A stretch of DNA of 46,249 nt from Candidatus Cryptobacteroides choladohippi. Its GTDB lineage: Bacteria; Bacteroidota; Bacteroidia; Bacteroidales; UBA932. Shown here piece by piece: positions 15,524 through 24,694 of this stretch. The notes below the pieces were generated by a model that searched no databases, was not told the origin of the DNA, and saw only the letters and a list, made by a program, of their open reading frames with translations. The DNA lies in assembly GCA_018065985.1 (NCBI GenBank), contig JAGHSF010000028.1, positions 1 to 46,249 on the forward strand, read 5' to 3'. Position numbers and translations under genes: made by a program. How positions within the stretch are numbered: the first letter of the stretch is position 1; every line of letters begins with the position of its first letter.

Positions 15524-15531
15524 CAAAATTA
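15524..15531 (-). promoter_or_regulatory. possible -7 box TAATTTTG for the M28-like gene
   Basis: Minus-strand TAATTTTG directly abuts the plus-strand box of the TPR operon and lies 18 nt before the GTG at 15505. It matches the consensus, but could be chance. Confidence 0.45.
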
Positions 15532-17535
15532 GTGAAAAAGTTCAGTTCAGCAATCAAATTGTTCCTGCTGGTGGCGTTGTGCGTCGCCCCTTCGGTGCTG
15601 TGCAGGGCCCAGTGGGACAAGGATGTGTTCGACCTCAGGGGTCGGCAGGCTCTGAACGACGGCAAGTTCGCCTATGCCATCGAGAACTTCAACATCCTCA
15701 CAAGGCTCGACTCCACCGACTACTGGAGTTTTTTCTTCCGCGGTATCGCAAAGTACAACCTGGGCGACATACGCGGCTCCCAGAAGGACTTTGACAGGTC
15801 GGTCAGGATCAACCCTGTCTTCACCAACGGATACCACTACCGCGCAATCTCCGCATCGCGCCTCGGGGAATATGACAATGCTCTCATGGACCTGCAGAAG
15901 GCCATCGAGTTGCGCCCGGGCATCAACGGCCTGTACTTCTCAAGGGGCGTCACCTACTTCCTCGCCCAGAGGTTCCAGGAGGCCGTGGAGGACTTCGACC
16001 GGTACATCAGGAAGGAGCCGAAAGACCCTGCGGCATACCTCAACAGGGGCGCCAGCCAGCTTTTCCTGGGCGACACGCTCAAGGCTCTTGACGATTACAA
16101 CAAGGCCATCAAGCTGGACCGCTTCGAGCCTGAGGGCTACATCCGCCGCGGGCGCCTGAACGCGACCAGAGGCATGCTCGACGAGGCTATCTCCGACATG
16201 GACCATGCCATCGAGCTCGACTCCACCATGACCTTCGCCTACTTCAACAGGGCCATCATGCTCTACGAGAAGAACGACTACAATGCCGCCATGCACGACC
16301 TCAACCGTGTACTGGAGGAGGAACCGGGAAACGCCCTGACCCTTTACAACAGGGCGCTGATCTACCTGCAGGTGGGGGCGTACGAGGAGGCTCTCCAGGA
16401 CATGGACCGCGTGATAAACATCAACCCGGGCAACGTGCTGGCCTACTTCAACAGGGCCGCCATCTTCTGCGAGATGGGCCGCTGGTACGACGCCCTGTCG
16501 GACTACAACAGTGCCATAGACCTCTATCCCGACTTTGCCAAGGCCTACCTCAACCGCTCCTATGTGGAGAACATGATAGGGCGCACAAGGGAGTCGAAGG
16601 CCGACTACAAGACCGCCCAGCGCAAGGTCGCCGAGTACCGCAGCAAGAACGCGGACGGCACCGGCAACTTTGCCGACACCACCAGAAAATACAATTCCCT
16701 GCTGGCGCTGGACGCCGACTTTGCAAAGAAGGACTTCGACAACGAGCTCCTGCAGCACCGCGACATCGACATCAAGCTGCGCCCGCTGTACAGGTTCTCG
16801 CTCGTCATGGAGGCCGAAGACCGTTCCGTGGCCCTCAGCCGGCGCTTCGAGAACGCGCTGCTCGACAGGTTCACCGATGCCGCAAGCCTGCCCATCGCCA
16901 TCACCAACGAGAGCCTGAAGGGATTCGTGTTCAAGACGGTCGACACTTCCACCGCGCTGGGATGCTTCGTCAAGGCTCTGCAGGAACTGCAGAACAAGCA
17001 GTACAGCTCTGCAAGCACCTGGCTCGACCGTGCCGCCGAGATGGCCGGCAACGACGGCTCCCCCGACAAATACTCCAACTACTACAAGGCGTTCTACCTG
17101 ATGAACCGGGGCGTGCTCAAGGCTGAGATGATAGAGTTCATCGCCTCGCTGGAAGGCAACGTCCAGACTCTCAGCATGGACACCGAAGGCACCACCAGGG
17201 CGCGCGTAAGCGACAGGGTGGCACGCACCTACGACTATTCCGAGGCCATCGCCGACATCGAGGAGGCGATAAGGATCCTGCCCGACATACCGTATCTGTA
17301 CTTCAACCTCGGCAACCTGCACTGCCTGTCTGAGCAGCTCGTGGCTGCGATAGAAGACTACGACATGGCAATACGCCTGTATCCCTTCATGGGCGACGCC
17401 TACCTCAACCGGGGTCTGGCGCTCATCTACCTGAAGGACATGGAGAAGGGCTGCATCGACCTCTCCCGTGCCGGCGAGCTGGGTGTGGCCGACGCCTACG
17501 GTATCATAAGCAAATACTGCGAAACTGAAGACTAG
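15532..17535 (+). CDS. secreted tetratricopeptide-repeat protein
   Basis: The 667-residue product starts at GTG 15532, giving a clean signal peptide (MKKFSSAIKLFLLVALCV, then APSVLCRAQ), while the upstream in-frame ATG overlaps the promoter. The body has about ten TPR units, for example AIENFNILTRLDSTDYWSFF, DFDRSVRINPVFTNGYHYRA and DMDRVININPGNVLAYFNRA, with a variable middle region (about 370-480) and two more TPRs at the C-terminus. TPR superhelices bind partner proteins; an envelope scaffolding role is inferred. It is the first gene of a five-gene operon (TPR, YycJ-type hydrolase, ABC exporter, VanZ, amidase), with a 4-nt gap to the next gene. Confidence 0.85.
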   Translation: MKKFSSAIKLFLLVALCVAPSVLCRAQWDKDVFDLRGRQALNDGKFAYAIENFNILTRLDSTDYWSFFFRGIAKYNLGDIRGSQKDFDRSVRINPVFTNGYHYRAISASRLGEYDNALMDLQKAIELRPGINGLYFSRGVTYFLAQRFQEAVEDFDRYIRKEPKDPAAYLNRGASQLFLGDTLKALDDYNKAIKLDRFEPEGYIRRGRLNATRGMLDEAISDMDHAIELDSTMTFAYFNRAIMLYEKNDYNAAMHDLNRVLEEEPGNALTLYNRALIYLQVGAYEEALQDMDRVININPGNVLAYFNRAAIFCEMGRWYDALSDYNSAIDLYPDFAKAYLNRSYVENMIGRTRESKADYKTAQRKVAEYRSKNADGTGNFADTTRKYNSLLALDADFAKKDFDNELLQHRDIDIKLRPLYRFSLVMEAEDRSVALSRRFENALLDRFTDAASLPIAITNESLKGFVFKTVDTSTALGCFVKALQELQNKQYSSASTWLDRAAEMAGNDGSPDKYSNYYKAFYLMNRGVLKAEMIEFIASLEGNVQTLSMDTEGTTRARVSDRVARTYDYSEAIADIEEAIRILPDIPYLYFNLGNLHCLSEQLVAAIEDYDMAIRLYPFMGDAYLNRGLALIYLKDMEKGCIDLSRAGELGVADAYGIISKYCETED

Positions 17536-17539
17536 CACA

Positions 17540-18343
17540 ATGGCAGAAGTCAAGTTCAAATCATTTTCATCGGGCAGCTGCGGGAACTGCTACTTCGTGG
17601 GCCTCTTCTCGGAAGACGGCAACTGCGAGGCGGGAATACTGATAGACGCCGGCGTCAGCCCCAGAAGGCTCAAGAAGGAGCTTCTCCTGGACGGCCTGGA
17701 CCCCGGCATGGTGAACGCGATGCTCGTAACCCACGACCATATGGACCACGTGCGCTCGCTTGCATCACACTGCAAGCACATCAGTGTGCCCGTCTGGGCG
17801 ACCCCGACGCTCTGCAAGGCGCTGGCCTGGCGCGGCGGCGAGTACTTCGACGACTGCCGGGAGACGCTTCGGGAAGGATGGAACGAGGTGGTTCCCGGAC
17901 GCATCAGGGTGCAGTACTTCGAAGTGCCCCACGATGCCACCCAGACAGTAGGTTACGCCATCATGCTCGACGATTACAAGTTCGTGATAATGACCGATAT
18001 AGGCCGCATGACACAGCAGGCGGCCGCATTCGCGTCCCAGGCCGACACCGTGGTCATCGAGAGCAACTACGACCCGTACATGCTGGAGCACGGCCCCTAC
18101 CCCAAGGACCTGCAGGACAGGATAAGGGACGGGCACGGCCATCTATCCAACCCTGAATGCGCCGAAGCCATCTGCGCCTTCAGGCACGAGGGGCTGAGGA
18201 ACGTTTTCCTCTGCCATCTCAGCGAACACAACAACACCCCGAAACTTGCAATGGAGACCGCCATGGCGGCACTTGGAGGCAGGCCTGACTTCAGGCTGGC
18301 TCCCCTGCCCAGGCAGACGGCATCTCCCCTTATGAATCTATAG
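17540..18343 (+). CDS. YycJ-type metallo-beta-lactamase-fold hydrolase
   Basis: This 267-residue protein has the metallo-hydrolase motif THDHMDH near residues 64-70, a preceding ILIDAG, and later metal ligands in VIMTDIGR near 149-156, ESNYD and CHLSEHN near 230-236. The pattern matches the YycJ/WalJ group, related to the two-component WalKR locus in Gram-positives and thought to be a nuclease-like enzyme of DNA or cell-wall processes. No signal peptide is seen, so it should be cytoplasmic. The gene lies 4 nt after the TPR gene and 5 nt before the ABC exporter. The substrate is not established. Confidence 0.85.
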   Translation: MAEVKFKSFSSGSCGNCYFVGLFSEDGNCEAGILIDAGVSPRRLKKELLLDGLDPGMVNAMLVTHDHMDHVRSLASHCKHISVPVWATPTLCKALAWRGGEYFDDCRETLREGWNEVVPGRIRVQYFEVPHDATQTVGYAIMLDDYKFVIMTDIGRMTQQAAAFASQADTVVIESNYDPYMLEHGPYPKDLQDRIRDGHGHLSNPECAEAICAFRHEGLRNVFLCHLSEHNNTPKLAMETAMAALGGRPDFRLAPLPRQTASPLMNL

Positions 18344-18348
18344 CAAAG

Positions 18349-20187
18349 ATGAAAGAATTCTGGAAAGTCATCAAGAAATACGTAAGACCCTACAAAGGAT
18401 ATCTGGGAGGCTCGGTCCTTCTCAACATCCTTAGCGCCGTATTCAACATTTTCTCGTTCACGCTCATCATCCCCATCCTGCAGATCCTGTTCAACATCAA
18501 CGAGATGCAGTATGAATTCATCCCCTGGAGCGATGCCGGCGTATCGTTCAGGGAGAAGGCCCTGAACAATCTGTACTGGTACGTGACGGATGCAATGGGC
18601 ACCATGGGAGAGAGCAAGGTCCTGCTCCTTCTGTGCGTGTTCCTCATTGTCATGACGGCCATCAAGACCGCCTGCTACTTCGGTGCGAGCGCAGTGATGG
18701 TGCCTATACGCACCGGCATAGTCAAGGACATGAGAATGGAGATCTACAACAAGATCCTCGCCCTGCCCCTGGGTTATTTCAGCCAGGAGAGAAAGGGTGA
18801 CATCATCGCCAGGATGAGCGGAGACGTGCAGGAAGTGGAGACATCCATCACCAGCACCCTCGACATGCTCATAAAGAACCCCATCCTGATCGTCTTCTAC
18901 ATGGGCACCCTGCTTGCCATCTCGTGGCAGCTGACTCTGTTCGTGCTGATCTTCGCACCGGCCATGCTCTGGCTGATGGGCCTTATCGGCCGCAAGCTCA
19001 AGAGGCAGTCGACCGAGGCGCAGAACCTCTGGTCAGACACGATGAGCCAGGTGGAGGAGACTCTGGGAGGCCTCAGGGTCATCAAGGCATTCAGGGCAGA
19101 GAAGAAGATGGGCATGCGCTTCGAAAGCGTGACCTCGGCCATGAGGGACAAGAACACCGCCGTGGCAACCCGTCAGGTATCCGCCCATCCGGTGAGCGAG
19201 TTCCTCGGAACCGCGATGATCGCCATCGTCCTCTGGTTCGGCGGCATGATAATCCTCAGCGAGCATACGGTGATAGACGCACCTACCTTCATCTTCTACA
19301 TGGTCATCCTCTACAGCGTTATACAGCCTATCAAGGACTTCTCAAGGGCAGCCTACGGCATCCCCAAGGGCCTCGCCAGCATGGAGAGGATCGATGCCAT
19401 CCTCAATTCCGAGAACAACGTCGCCGAGTCGCAGAAGGCACGCCCCATCAAGGAGTTCAACGACAGGATCTGCTTCCACGACGTGACTTTCAGCTACAGC
19501 GACGGAAGCAAAAAGATACTCAAGGGCGTCAACCTCGAGATTCCCAAGGGCAAGACCGTTGCCATAGTGGGAGCGTCGGGCGCCGGCAAGACCACCCTGG
19601 TGGACCTCATCCCCCGCTTCTATGATCCGCAGGGAGGCAAGGTCACAATCGACGGAATGGACCTCAAAGACCTTAAGATAAGCGACTTGCGCGCGCTCAT
19701 GGGGAACGTCAACCAGGATCCTATCCTCTTCAACGACACTGTGTTCAACAACATAGCATTCGGCGTGGAGAATGCCACCCAGGAGCAGGTCGAGGCGGCT
19801 GCCCGCATAGCAAACGCACACGACTTCATCATGGAGCGCGAAGGCGGCTACCAGAGCAACGTGGGCGACCGCGGAGTCAAGCTCAGCGGCGGCCAGAGGC
19901 AGCGCATCAGCATTGCCAGGGCCATACTCAAGAACCCGCCCATCCTCATTCTCGACGAGGCTACGGCATCGCTTGACACCGAGTCCGAGCGCACCGTTCA
20001 GGATGCCCTCGACAAGCTCATGAGCACCAGGACCACCATCGCCATCGCGCACCGCCTGAGCACCATCAAGAACGCCGACGAGATAATCGTCATGGACGAG
20101 GGCCGCATTGTCGAGAGAGGCAGGCACGAGGAGCTCATTGCAATGGGCGGATACTACAAGAAACTGAACGAAATGCAGTCTCTGTGA
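18349..20187 (+). CDS. ABC exporter, fused permease and ATPase (MsbA-like)
   Basis: This 612-residue half-transporter has an N-terminal six-helix membrane domain (residues about 15-330) and a C-terminal ATPase. Walker A GASGAGKTT is at about 408-416, the signature LSGGQRQRIS near 511-520, and Walker B ILILDEATASLD near 530-541, followed by IAIAHRLSTI. The family exports lipids, lipid A cores or drugs as homodimers; MsbA-type lipid flipping is plausible. It lies in the middle of the operon with envelope genes. The stop TGA at 20185-20187 overlaps the VanZ start, indicating translational coupling. Confidence 0.93.
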   Translation: MKEFWKVIKKYVRPYKGYLGGSVLLNILSAVFNIFSFTLIIPILQILFNINEMQYEFIPWSDAGVSFREKALNNLYWYVTDAMGTMGESKVLLLLCVFLIVMTAIKTACYFGASAVMVPIRTGIVKDMRMEIYNKILALPLGYFSQERKGDIIARMSGDVQEVETSITSTLDMLIKNPILIVFYMGTLLAISWQLTLFVLIFAPAMLWLMGLIGRKLKRQSTEAQNLWSDTMSQVEETLGGLRVIKAFRAEKKMGMRFESVTSAMRDKNTAVATRQVSAHPVSEFLGTAMIAIVLWFGGMIILSEHTVIDAPTFIFYMVILYSVIQPIKDFSRAAYGIPKGLASMERIDAILNSENNVAESQKARPIKEFNDRICFHDVTFSYSDGSKKILKGVNLEIPKGKTVAIVGASGAGKTTLVDLIPRFYDPQGGKVTIDGMDLKDLKISDLRALMGNVNQDPILFNDTVFNNIAFGVENATQEQVEAAARIANAHDFIMEREGGYQSNVGDRGVKLSGGQRQRISIARAILKNPPILILDEATASLDTESERTVQDALDKLMSTRTTIAIAHRLSTIKNADEIIVMDEGRIVERGRHEELIAMGGYYKKLNEMQSL

Positions 20188-20609
20188 TGAAGAAGCTGAA
20201 CAACAAGCAAAGGGCGCGTCTCTTCAAGTTCATCCTTGTGCTGTACACAGCCTGCCTGTGCTATCTGTGCTTCGGTCAGTTCGACGGGATACAGAAGGCG
20301 CCGCAGTTCCTTTTCGGCATCCCGACTGACAAGATAGAGCACTTCTGCATGTTCTTCCCCTTCCCCATCATCTATTACCTGTGCTTCAAGACGCTTGCCC
20401 GCAAGCCGGGCAAGGCCATACTCTGGACTCTTGAGACCCTGGCGGTAGGGGCAGTCTTCGCCGCCGCCACGGAGCTCATACAGAGGACCATATCATACAG
20501 ATGCGGAGACTGGAGCGACTTCCTCGTGGACGTACTCGCCCTGGCGGCCGGCTGCATCGTGACTCTGATTCTGAACCTGAAATACTCGCTCGAACGTGCA
20601 TTCAAGTAA
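20187..20609 (+). CDS. VanZ-family membrane protein
   Basis: The 140-residue product has four hydrophobic segments (about 12-30, 49-65, 77-95 and 112-132) with the VanZ-type features DKIEHFCMFFPFP (an early acidic-His motif) and ATELIQRTISYRCGDWSDFLVDVLA near the end. VanZ proteins sit in the inner membrane, and some confer low-level teicoplanin resistance or altered envelope behaviour. I chose ATG 20187; a GTG three bases earlier is possible. It overlaps the ABC exporter stop and itself overlaps the start of the amidase gene by 14 nt. Confidence 0.8.
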   Translation: MKKLNNKQRARLFKFILVLYTACLCYLCFGQFDGIQKAPQFLFGIPTDKIEHFCMFFPFPIIYYLCFKTLARKPGKAILWTLETLAVGAVFAAATELIQRTISYRCGDWSDFLVDVLALAAGCIVTLILNLKYSLERAFK

Positions 20610-23592
20610 AATAGCAGCCACCGTGCTGGCAATGGGGCTCTGCCTCTGCGCATCGGCGCAGAACGCGCCTGTCAGAAACAACTTCAACGCAGCATGCGAC
20701 AGCCTTTCCGCAAGGCTGCAGCGCCGCACAGGCGTGACCGCTTCAGTCAAGATAAAGAAACTGGTCAACCACGACGGGCTGACCGACTTCTACTTCGACA
20801 AGGAGTTCTCGGACTGGCCGTGGAGAGCTGGCGACTACAACTGGCTGCGCAATGAGCTGTCGGACGCGCTCGCAGGCGTGTCTACCTCATACAAACTGGG
20901 TAAGATCTATGCCAACGGTGTCCTTCTCGAGGAGCTGTACACGCCCGCTGTCGACAACGACGGAAAGCCCGGGCACTTCTCGTTCGGCATTGCAGACCCG
21001 AGGAAGACCGGCGGCAGCCGCTTCATTCTCAGGAAAGGCGCCAGAAGATACCCCAAAGGATTGTCGGACAGATACATAGCTCTCTGGCAGAGCCACGGCA
21101 GATACTGGAACGAGGAGCAGGGCAAATGGATGTGGCAGAGGGCACAGCTGCACCGCACCGTCGAGGACATGTACACCCAGAGCTACGTGCTTCCCTACCT
21201 GATCCCCATGCTGGAGAACGCCGGCGCCTATGTGATGACCCCGCGTGAAAGGGACCCGCAGATACTGGAATGCGTATGCGACAACGATCCTGCTTTCCAG
21301 GGAGAGCGCGGCCCGCTCACAAGGCAGAAGGGCTACTACAGGGAAAGCGGCAGATGGGAGAGCGCGGGCGAAGGATTTGCCGACAGATACGAGACCTACC
21401 GCATCGACCAGAATCCTTTCAGGATGGGCACGGCGCGCAAGACGGCCTGCGACCCTGAGGGAAGCGCCTCCGTCAGATGGACTCCCGAGATCTCCGAGAG
21501 AGGCGTCTATGCCGTATATATCAGCTATTCAAGCCTGGATTCAAGCACCAGGGAGGCCTGCTACTGCGTCAGCCACCTTGGCGGCGTGACTGAGTTCAGG
21601 GTCAACCAGAGAAGGGGCGGCGGCACCTGGATTTACCTGGGCAGCTTCGAGTTCGCGCCCGACGGTGACAACTATGTGGAACTCACGAGCGAGGGAGCGG
21701 AAGGCGAAGTCGTGACGGCCGACGCCGTACGTTTCGGCGGCGGTATGGGAAAGGTAAGAAGAGGCGGCAGCACCTCTGGAATGCCCGCCTTCGCCGAAGG
21801 GGCCCTGTACAGCATGGGCTGGTCGGGAGCCGACAGCACCATCTGGACGGAATGGCCTAAGGACTACACCAGGGACTACGCCGGCCGCGGCGCTTGGGTC
21901 AGGGAGCAGAGGGACTCGAGAAAGATTCCCTTCGACCTCTCGCTGGCATTCCACTCCGACGCAGGCATGACCCCCAACGATTCTACAGTGGGCACCCTCG
22001 CGATATACACGCTCAAGTGCAACGGCAGCCGCAACGACAGCAACGGCTACGACCGCATGGGCAACCGGCGCCTTGCCGACTTCGTGCAGACCCAGGTCGT
22101 GAACGACATACGCGCCGACTGGGATCCCGACTGGAGCCGCCGCGGGCTTTGGGACCGTTCTTACAGCGAGTCCCGCACCACCGATGTTCCGGGCATGATC
22201 CTGGAGCTTCTGAGCCATCAGAACTTTGCCGACATGAAATACGGTCTGGACCCGGGATTCCGCTTCACCGTAAGCAGGGCTGTGTACAAGGCGGTACTCA
22301 AGTTCCTGAGCGACCTCTACGGCTGCTCTTACGTGGTGCAGCCCCTTCCCGTGTCCGGGTTCTCGGTACAGTTTGGCGAGGACGGCATTTCGGCAAGGCT
22401 AAAATGGTCTCCCGTAGAGGACGAGAAGGAGCCCACGGCCACTCCCAAGGGCTATACCATATATACAAGGATAGACGGAGGAGGCTGGGATGAAGGCACC
22501 GACTGCGAAGGCACGGCATGCAGCCTTCCCATCACCGAAGGCCACATCTACAGCTATAAGGTCAGCGCCTGGAACGAGGGCGGCGAGAGTTTCCCGAGCG
22601 AGATCCTGAGCCTGGGCACCCCTTCGGGCATGAAGCCCGACAGCAGCAACATCGTTCTGGTGGTCAACAACTTCGACAGGGTTGCAGCTCCCGTATGGGC
22701 TGACACTGAGGAGATCGCCGGATTCAACGGCAGGGTCGACAGCGGAGTCCCCTACCTGTACGACTACAGTTATATAGGAGAGAATTATGAGTTCCGCCGC
22801 AACCGCGAGTGGGTCACCGACGACGATCCGGGCCATGGAGCCAGCTGGGACGACTATGCGGGCCGCAGGCTCGCGGGCAACAGCTTCGACTACCCCTTCG
22901 TGCACGGCAAGGCTCTCATGAGAGAGGGGCGCTGCTTCTGCTCCATGTCAAGGGATGCCTTCTGCGAGGCCGGGAATGCCGAATCCGCTCCGACATGGAG
23001 CATCATAGACCTCATCTGCGGAAAGCAGGTAAGCACCATACGCGGGTCAGGAAAGAAGGGCACGCACTTCGACGTGTTCCCGAGGAAGCTTCAGGATGCC
23101 ATACGCAAAGCCACCGGCAAGGGCACCAGCATCATTGTAAGCGGAGCCTATATCGCTACCGACGCATGGGACACGGTATATCCCACCCCGAACAGGACCA
23201 TGCCCCGGACAAGCGCCCAGAACTTCATAAAGGATGTTCTCGGGTTCAGGTATGTAACCACCTTCGGGACCTCTGCGGGCGCGGTGACGACGGCCGCGAA
23301 GCAGCAGAGCAGGTTCCTCCCCTGCAGCAGTTCAGAGGACAGGGAGCTCCCCTTCCATTCCGTTCCCAACGAAGAGTGCTACTGCGTGGAGACTCCCGGC
23401 GCAATCGCACCGGCAGACCTCATCAAGGGCAAGACCGTCCTGCACTACGCACAGACCTTCCAGCCGGCCGCAGTGGTGTACAGGGGCAGCGGGTACAAGG
23501 TGTTCGCCATCGGTGTCCCCATCGAGACATTCAAAAGCGAAAGCGACATCACTTACGTAATGTCGCTCGCACTGAAATCTGTAAAACAGTAA
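20596..23592 (+). CDS. golvesin-domain amidase-like secreted protein
   Basis: This 998-residue protein (GTG start) has a signal peptide ending CLCASAQ. It has an amidase_3-like (N-acetylmuramoyl-L-alanine amidase) layout: QSHGRY near 165-170, an E in RTVEDMY near 189, FHSDAG near 452-457, and ILELLSHQNF near 535-544. These match the zinc His-Glu-His set and the catalytic Glu. A golvesin/xanthan-lyase-type beta domain at about 250-385 is inserted between them. A fibronectin-III-like stretch (about 595-680) and a large C-terminal domain ending at 998 follow. Many Bacteroidota annotations call this xanthan lyase. A peptidoglycan or envelope polymer hydrolase is a better guess from motifs. It ends the operon and converges on the PiT gene. 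Confidence 0.8.
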   Translation: MHSSKIAATVLAMGLCLCASAQNAPVRNNFNAACDSLSARLQRRTGVTASVKIKKLVNHDGLTDFYFDKEFSDWPWRAGDYNWLRNELSDALAGVSTSYKLGKIYANGVLLEELYTPAVDNDGKPGHFSFGIADPRKTGGSRFILRKGARRYPKGLSDRYIALWQSHGRYWNEEQGKWMWQRAQLHRTVEDMYTQSYVLPYLIPMLENAGAYVMTPRERDPQILECVCDNDPAFQGERGPLTRQKGYYRESGRWESAGEGFADRYETYRIDQNPFRMGTARKTACDPEGSASVRWTPEISERGVYAVYISYSSLDSSTREACYCVSHLGGVTEFRVNQRRGGGTWIYLGSFEFAPDGDNYVELTSEGAEGEVVTADAVRFGGGMGKVRRGGSTSGMPAFAEGALYSMGWSGADSTIWTEWPKDYTRDYAGRGAWVREQRDSRKIPFDLSLAFHSDAGMTPNDSTVGTLAIYTLKCNGSRNDSNGYDRMGNRRLADFVQTQVVNDIRADWDPDWSRRGLWDRSYSESRTTDVPGMILELLSHQNFADMKYGLDPGFRFTVSRAVYKAVLKFLSDLYGCSYVVQPLPVSGFSVQFGEDGISARLKWSPVEDEKEPTATPKGYTIYTRIDGGGWDEGTDCEGTACSLPITEGHIYSYKVSAWNEGGESFPSEILSLGTPSGMKPDSSNIVLVVNNFDRVAAPVWADTEEIAGFNGRVDSGVPYLYDYSYIGENYEFRRNREWVTDDDPGHGASWDDYAGRRLAGNSFDYPFVHGKALMREGRCFCSMSRDAFCEAGNAESAPTWSIIDLICGKQVSTIRGSGKKGTHFDVFPRKLQDAIRKATGKGTSIIVSGAYIATDAWDTVYPTPNRTMPRTSAQNFIKDVLGFRYVTTFGTSAGAVTTAAKQQSRFLPCSSSEDRELPFHSVPNEECYCVETPGAIAPADLIKGKTVLHYAQTFQPAAVVYRGSGYKVFAIGVPIETFKSESDITYVMSLALKSVKQ

Positions 23593-23593
23593 T

Positions 23594-24691
23594 CTACAAC
23601 GCCTTCACAGGGCAGCCGAACCAGCGGACCATTATCAGATAGATAAGCCCCGATACCACGATCACACAGGGTATCGTGAGCACCCAGGCCCATACGATGT
23701 TCTTGGCTGTGAGCCACTTCACGCGCTTTACTCCGCGTGTGAGGCCGGTGCCGATGATGGAGCCGGTGATGGTGTGGGTGGTGCTGACGGGGATTCCCAG
23801 CACAGCGGTGAGAATGAGCGTGAACGCGCCTGACGCCTCCGCACAGAATCCCTGCGTGGGATAGAGCTTGCTCAGGCCGTCGCCAAGTGTGCGGATGACC
23901 TTCCAGCCGCCGACCAGTGTTCCGAATGCAATGATACCGTAGCACAGGAGCTTCAGCCACATGGGAATGAAGAACTCTGCGCCGGCCACAGCCACGCCGT
24001 CAGCCGTGTATGCTCCGGCAGCGACGGCACCGTTGCCGTAGAGAAGCTGCATCAGGGAGCTGTCGGGCCTGGACGCGAACGCGCTCGCAAACAGTATCGC
24101 GATCACGCCGAGGGTCTTCTGGCCGTCATTGCCGCCGAAGCCGAGCGAGAATGCCGCGCTGGACACAAGCTGCATGCGCCGGAAACCTTTCTCGACCTTC
24201 TGGCCGTTGCACTTGCGGAAGATCGCCATGAAAAGGCAGTTCAGGAAGAATCCCATCACCATGCCTATGAGCGGGGAGATCACGATGAACGCAACTACCG
24301 TGAATATGCCGCTGCCGATGAGGTGTTCGCTGCCGTAAACGAACCATACCGGGCCGATGAGGCCGCCGATGAGGGCGTGGGAGGCTGAGATGGGAAGGCC
24401 GAACCGCGTGCAGATGAATATCCACAGCACGCTGCCCAGCAGGGCGGCGAGAATGACGTACACGTCGATGCAGTTCTCGCTGACTATGCCCTTGCCCATC
24501 GTCGATGCCACGGTCATGTCAAAGATGAACAGCGCAATGAAAATCCAGAACGCAGCCCACCACACGGCATATTTTGCAGGCAGAGCCCTTGTCGCCACGA
24601 CGGATGCGATGCAGTTGGCCGCATCGTTCATGCCGTTGGTGAGGCTGAACAGCAGGGCTATTATTGCCGTTATTATCACTATCGCTATCAT
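23594..24691 (-). CDS. PiT-family inorganic phosphate transporter
   Basis: This 365-residue inner-membrane transporter has about ten hydrophobic helices. The two PiT signature halves are visible: LTNGMNDAANCIA near residues 18-30 (the GANDVANA-type motif) and LGFGGNDGQKTLGVIAI near 178-194. PiT carriers import phosphate with cations at low affinity. The DUF47/PhoU-like gene lies 3 nt upstream, the usual accessory partner in Bacteroidota. It is the last gene of the six-gene minus-strand operon. Its stop is 1 nt from that of the opposing amidase gene. Confidence 0.95.
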   Translation of the reverse strand: MIAIVIITAIIALLFSLTNGMNDAANCIASVVATRALPAKYAVWWAAFWIFIALFIFDMTVASTMGKGIVSENCIDVYVILAALLGSVLWIFICTRFGLPISASHALIGGLIGPVWFVYGSEHLIGSGIFTVVAFIVISPLIGMVMGFFLNCLFMAIFRKCNGQKVEKGFRRMQLVSSAAFSLGFGGNDGQKTLGVIAILFASAFASRPDSSLMQLLYGNGAVAAGAYTADGVAVAGAEFFIPMWLKLLCYGIIAFGTLVGGWKVIRTLGDGLSKLYPTQGFCAEASGAFTLILTAVLGIPVSTTHTITGSIIGTGLTRGVKRVKWLTAKNIVWAWVLTIPCVIVVSGLIYLIMVRWFGCPVKAL

Positions 24692-24694
24692 ACG

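Noticed and set aside
15940..17559. 539-codon minus-strand frame opposite the TPR gene
   Set aside because: It is a product of high GC and codon bias on the opposite strand; it has no motif, and the TPR gene is clearly coding.
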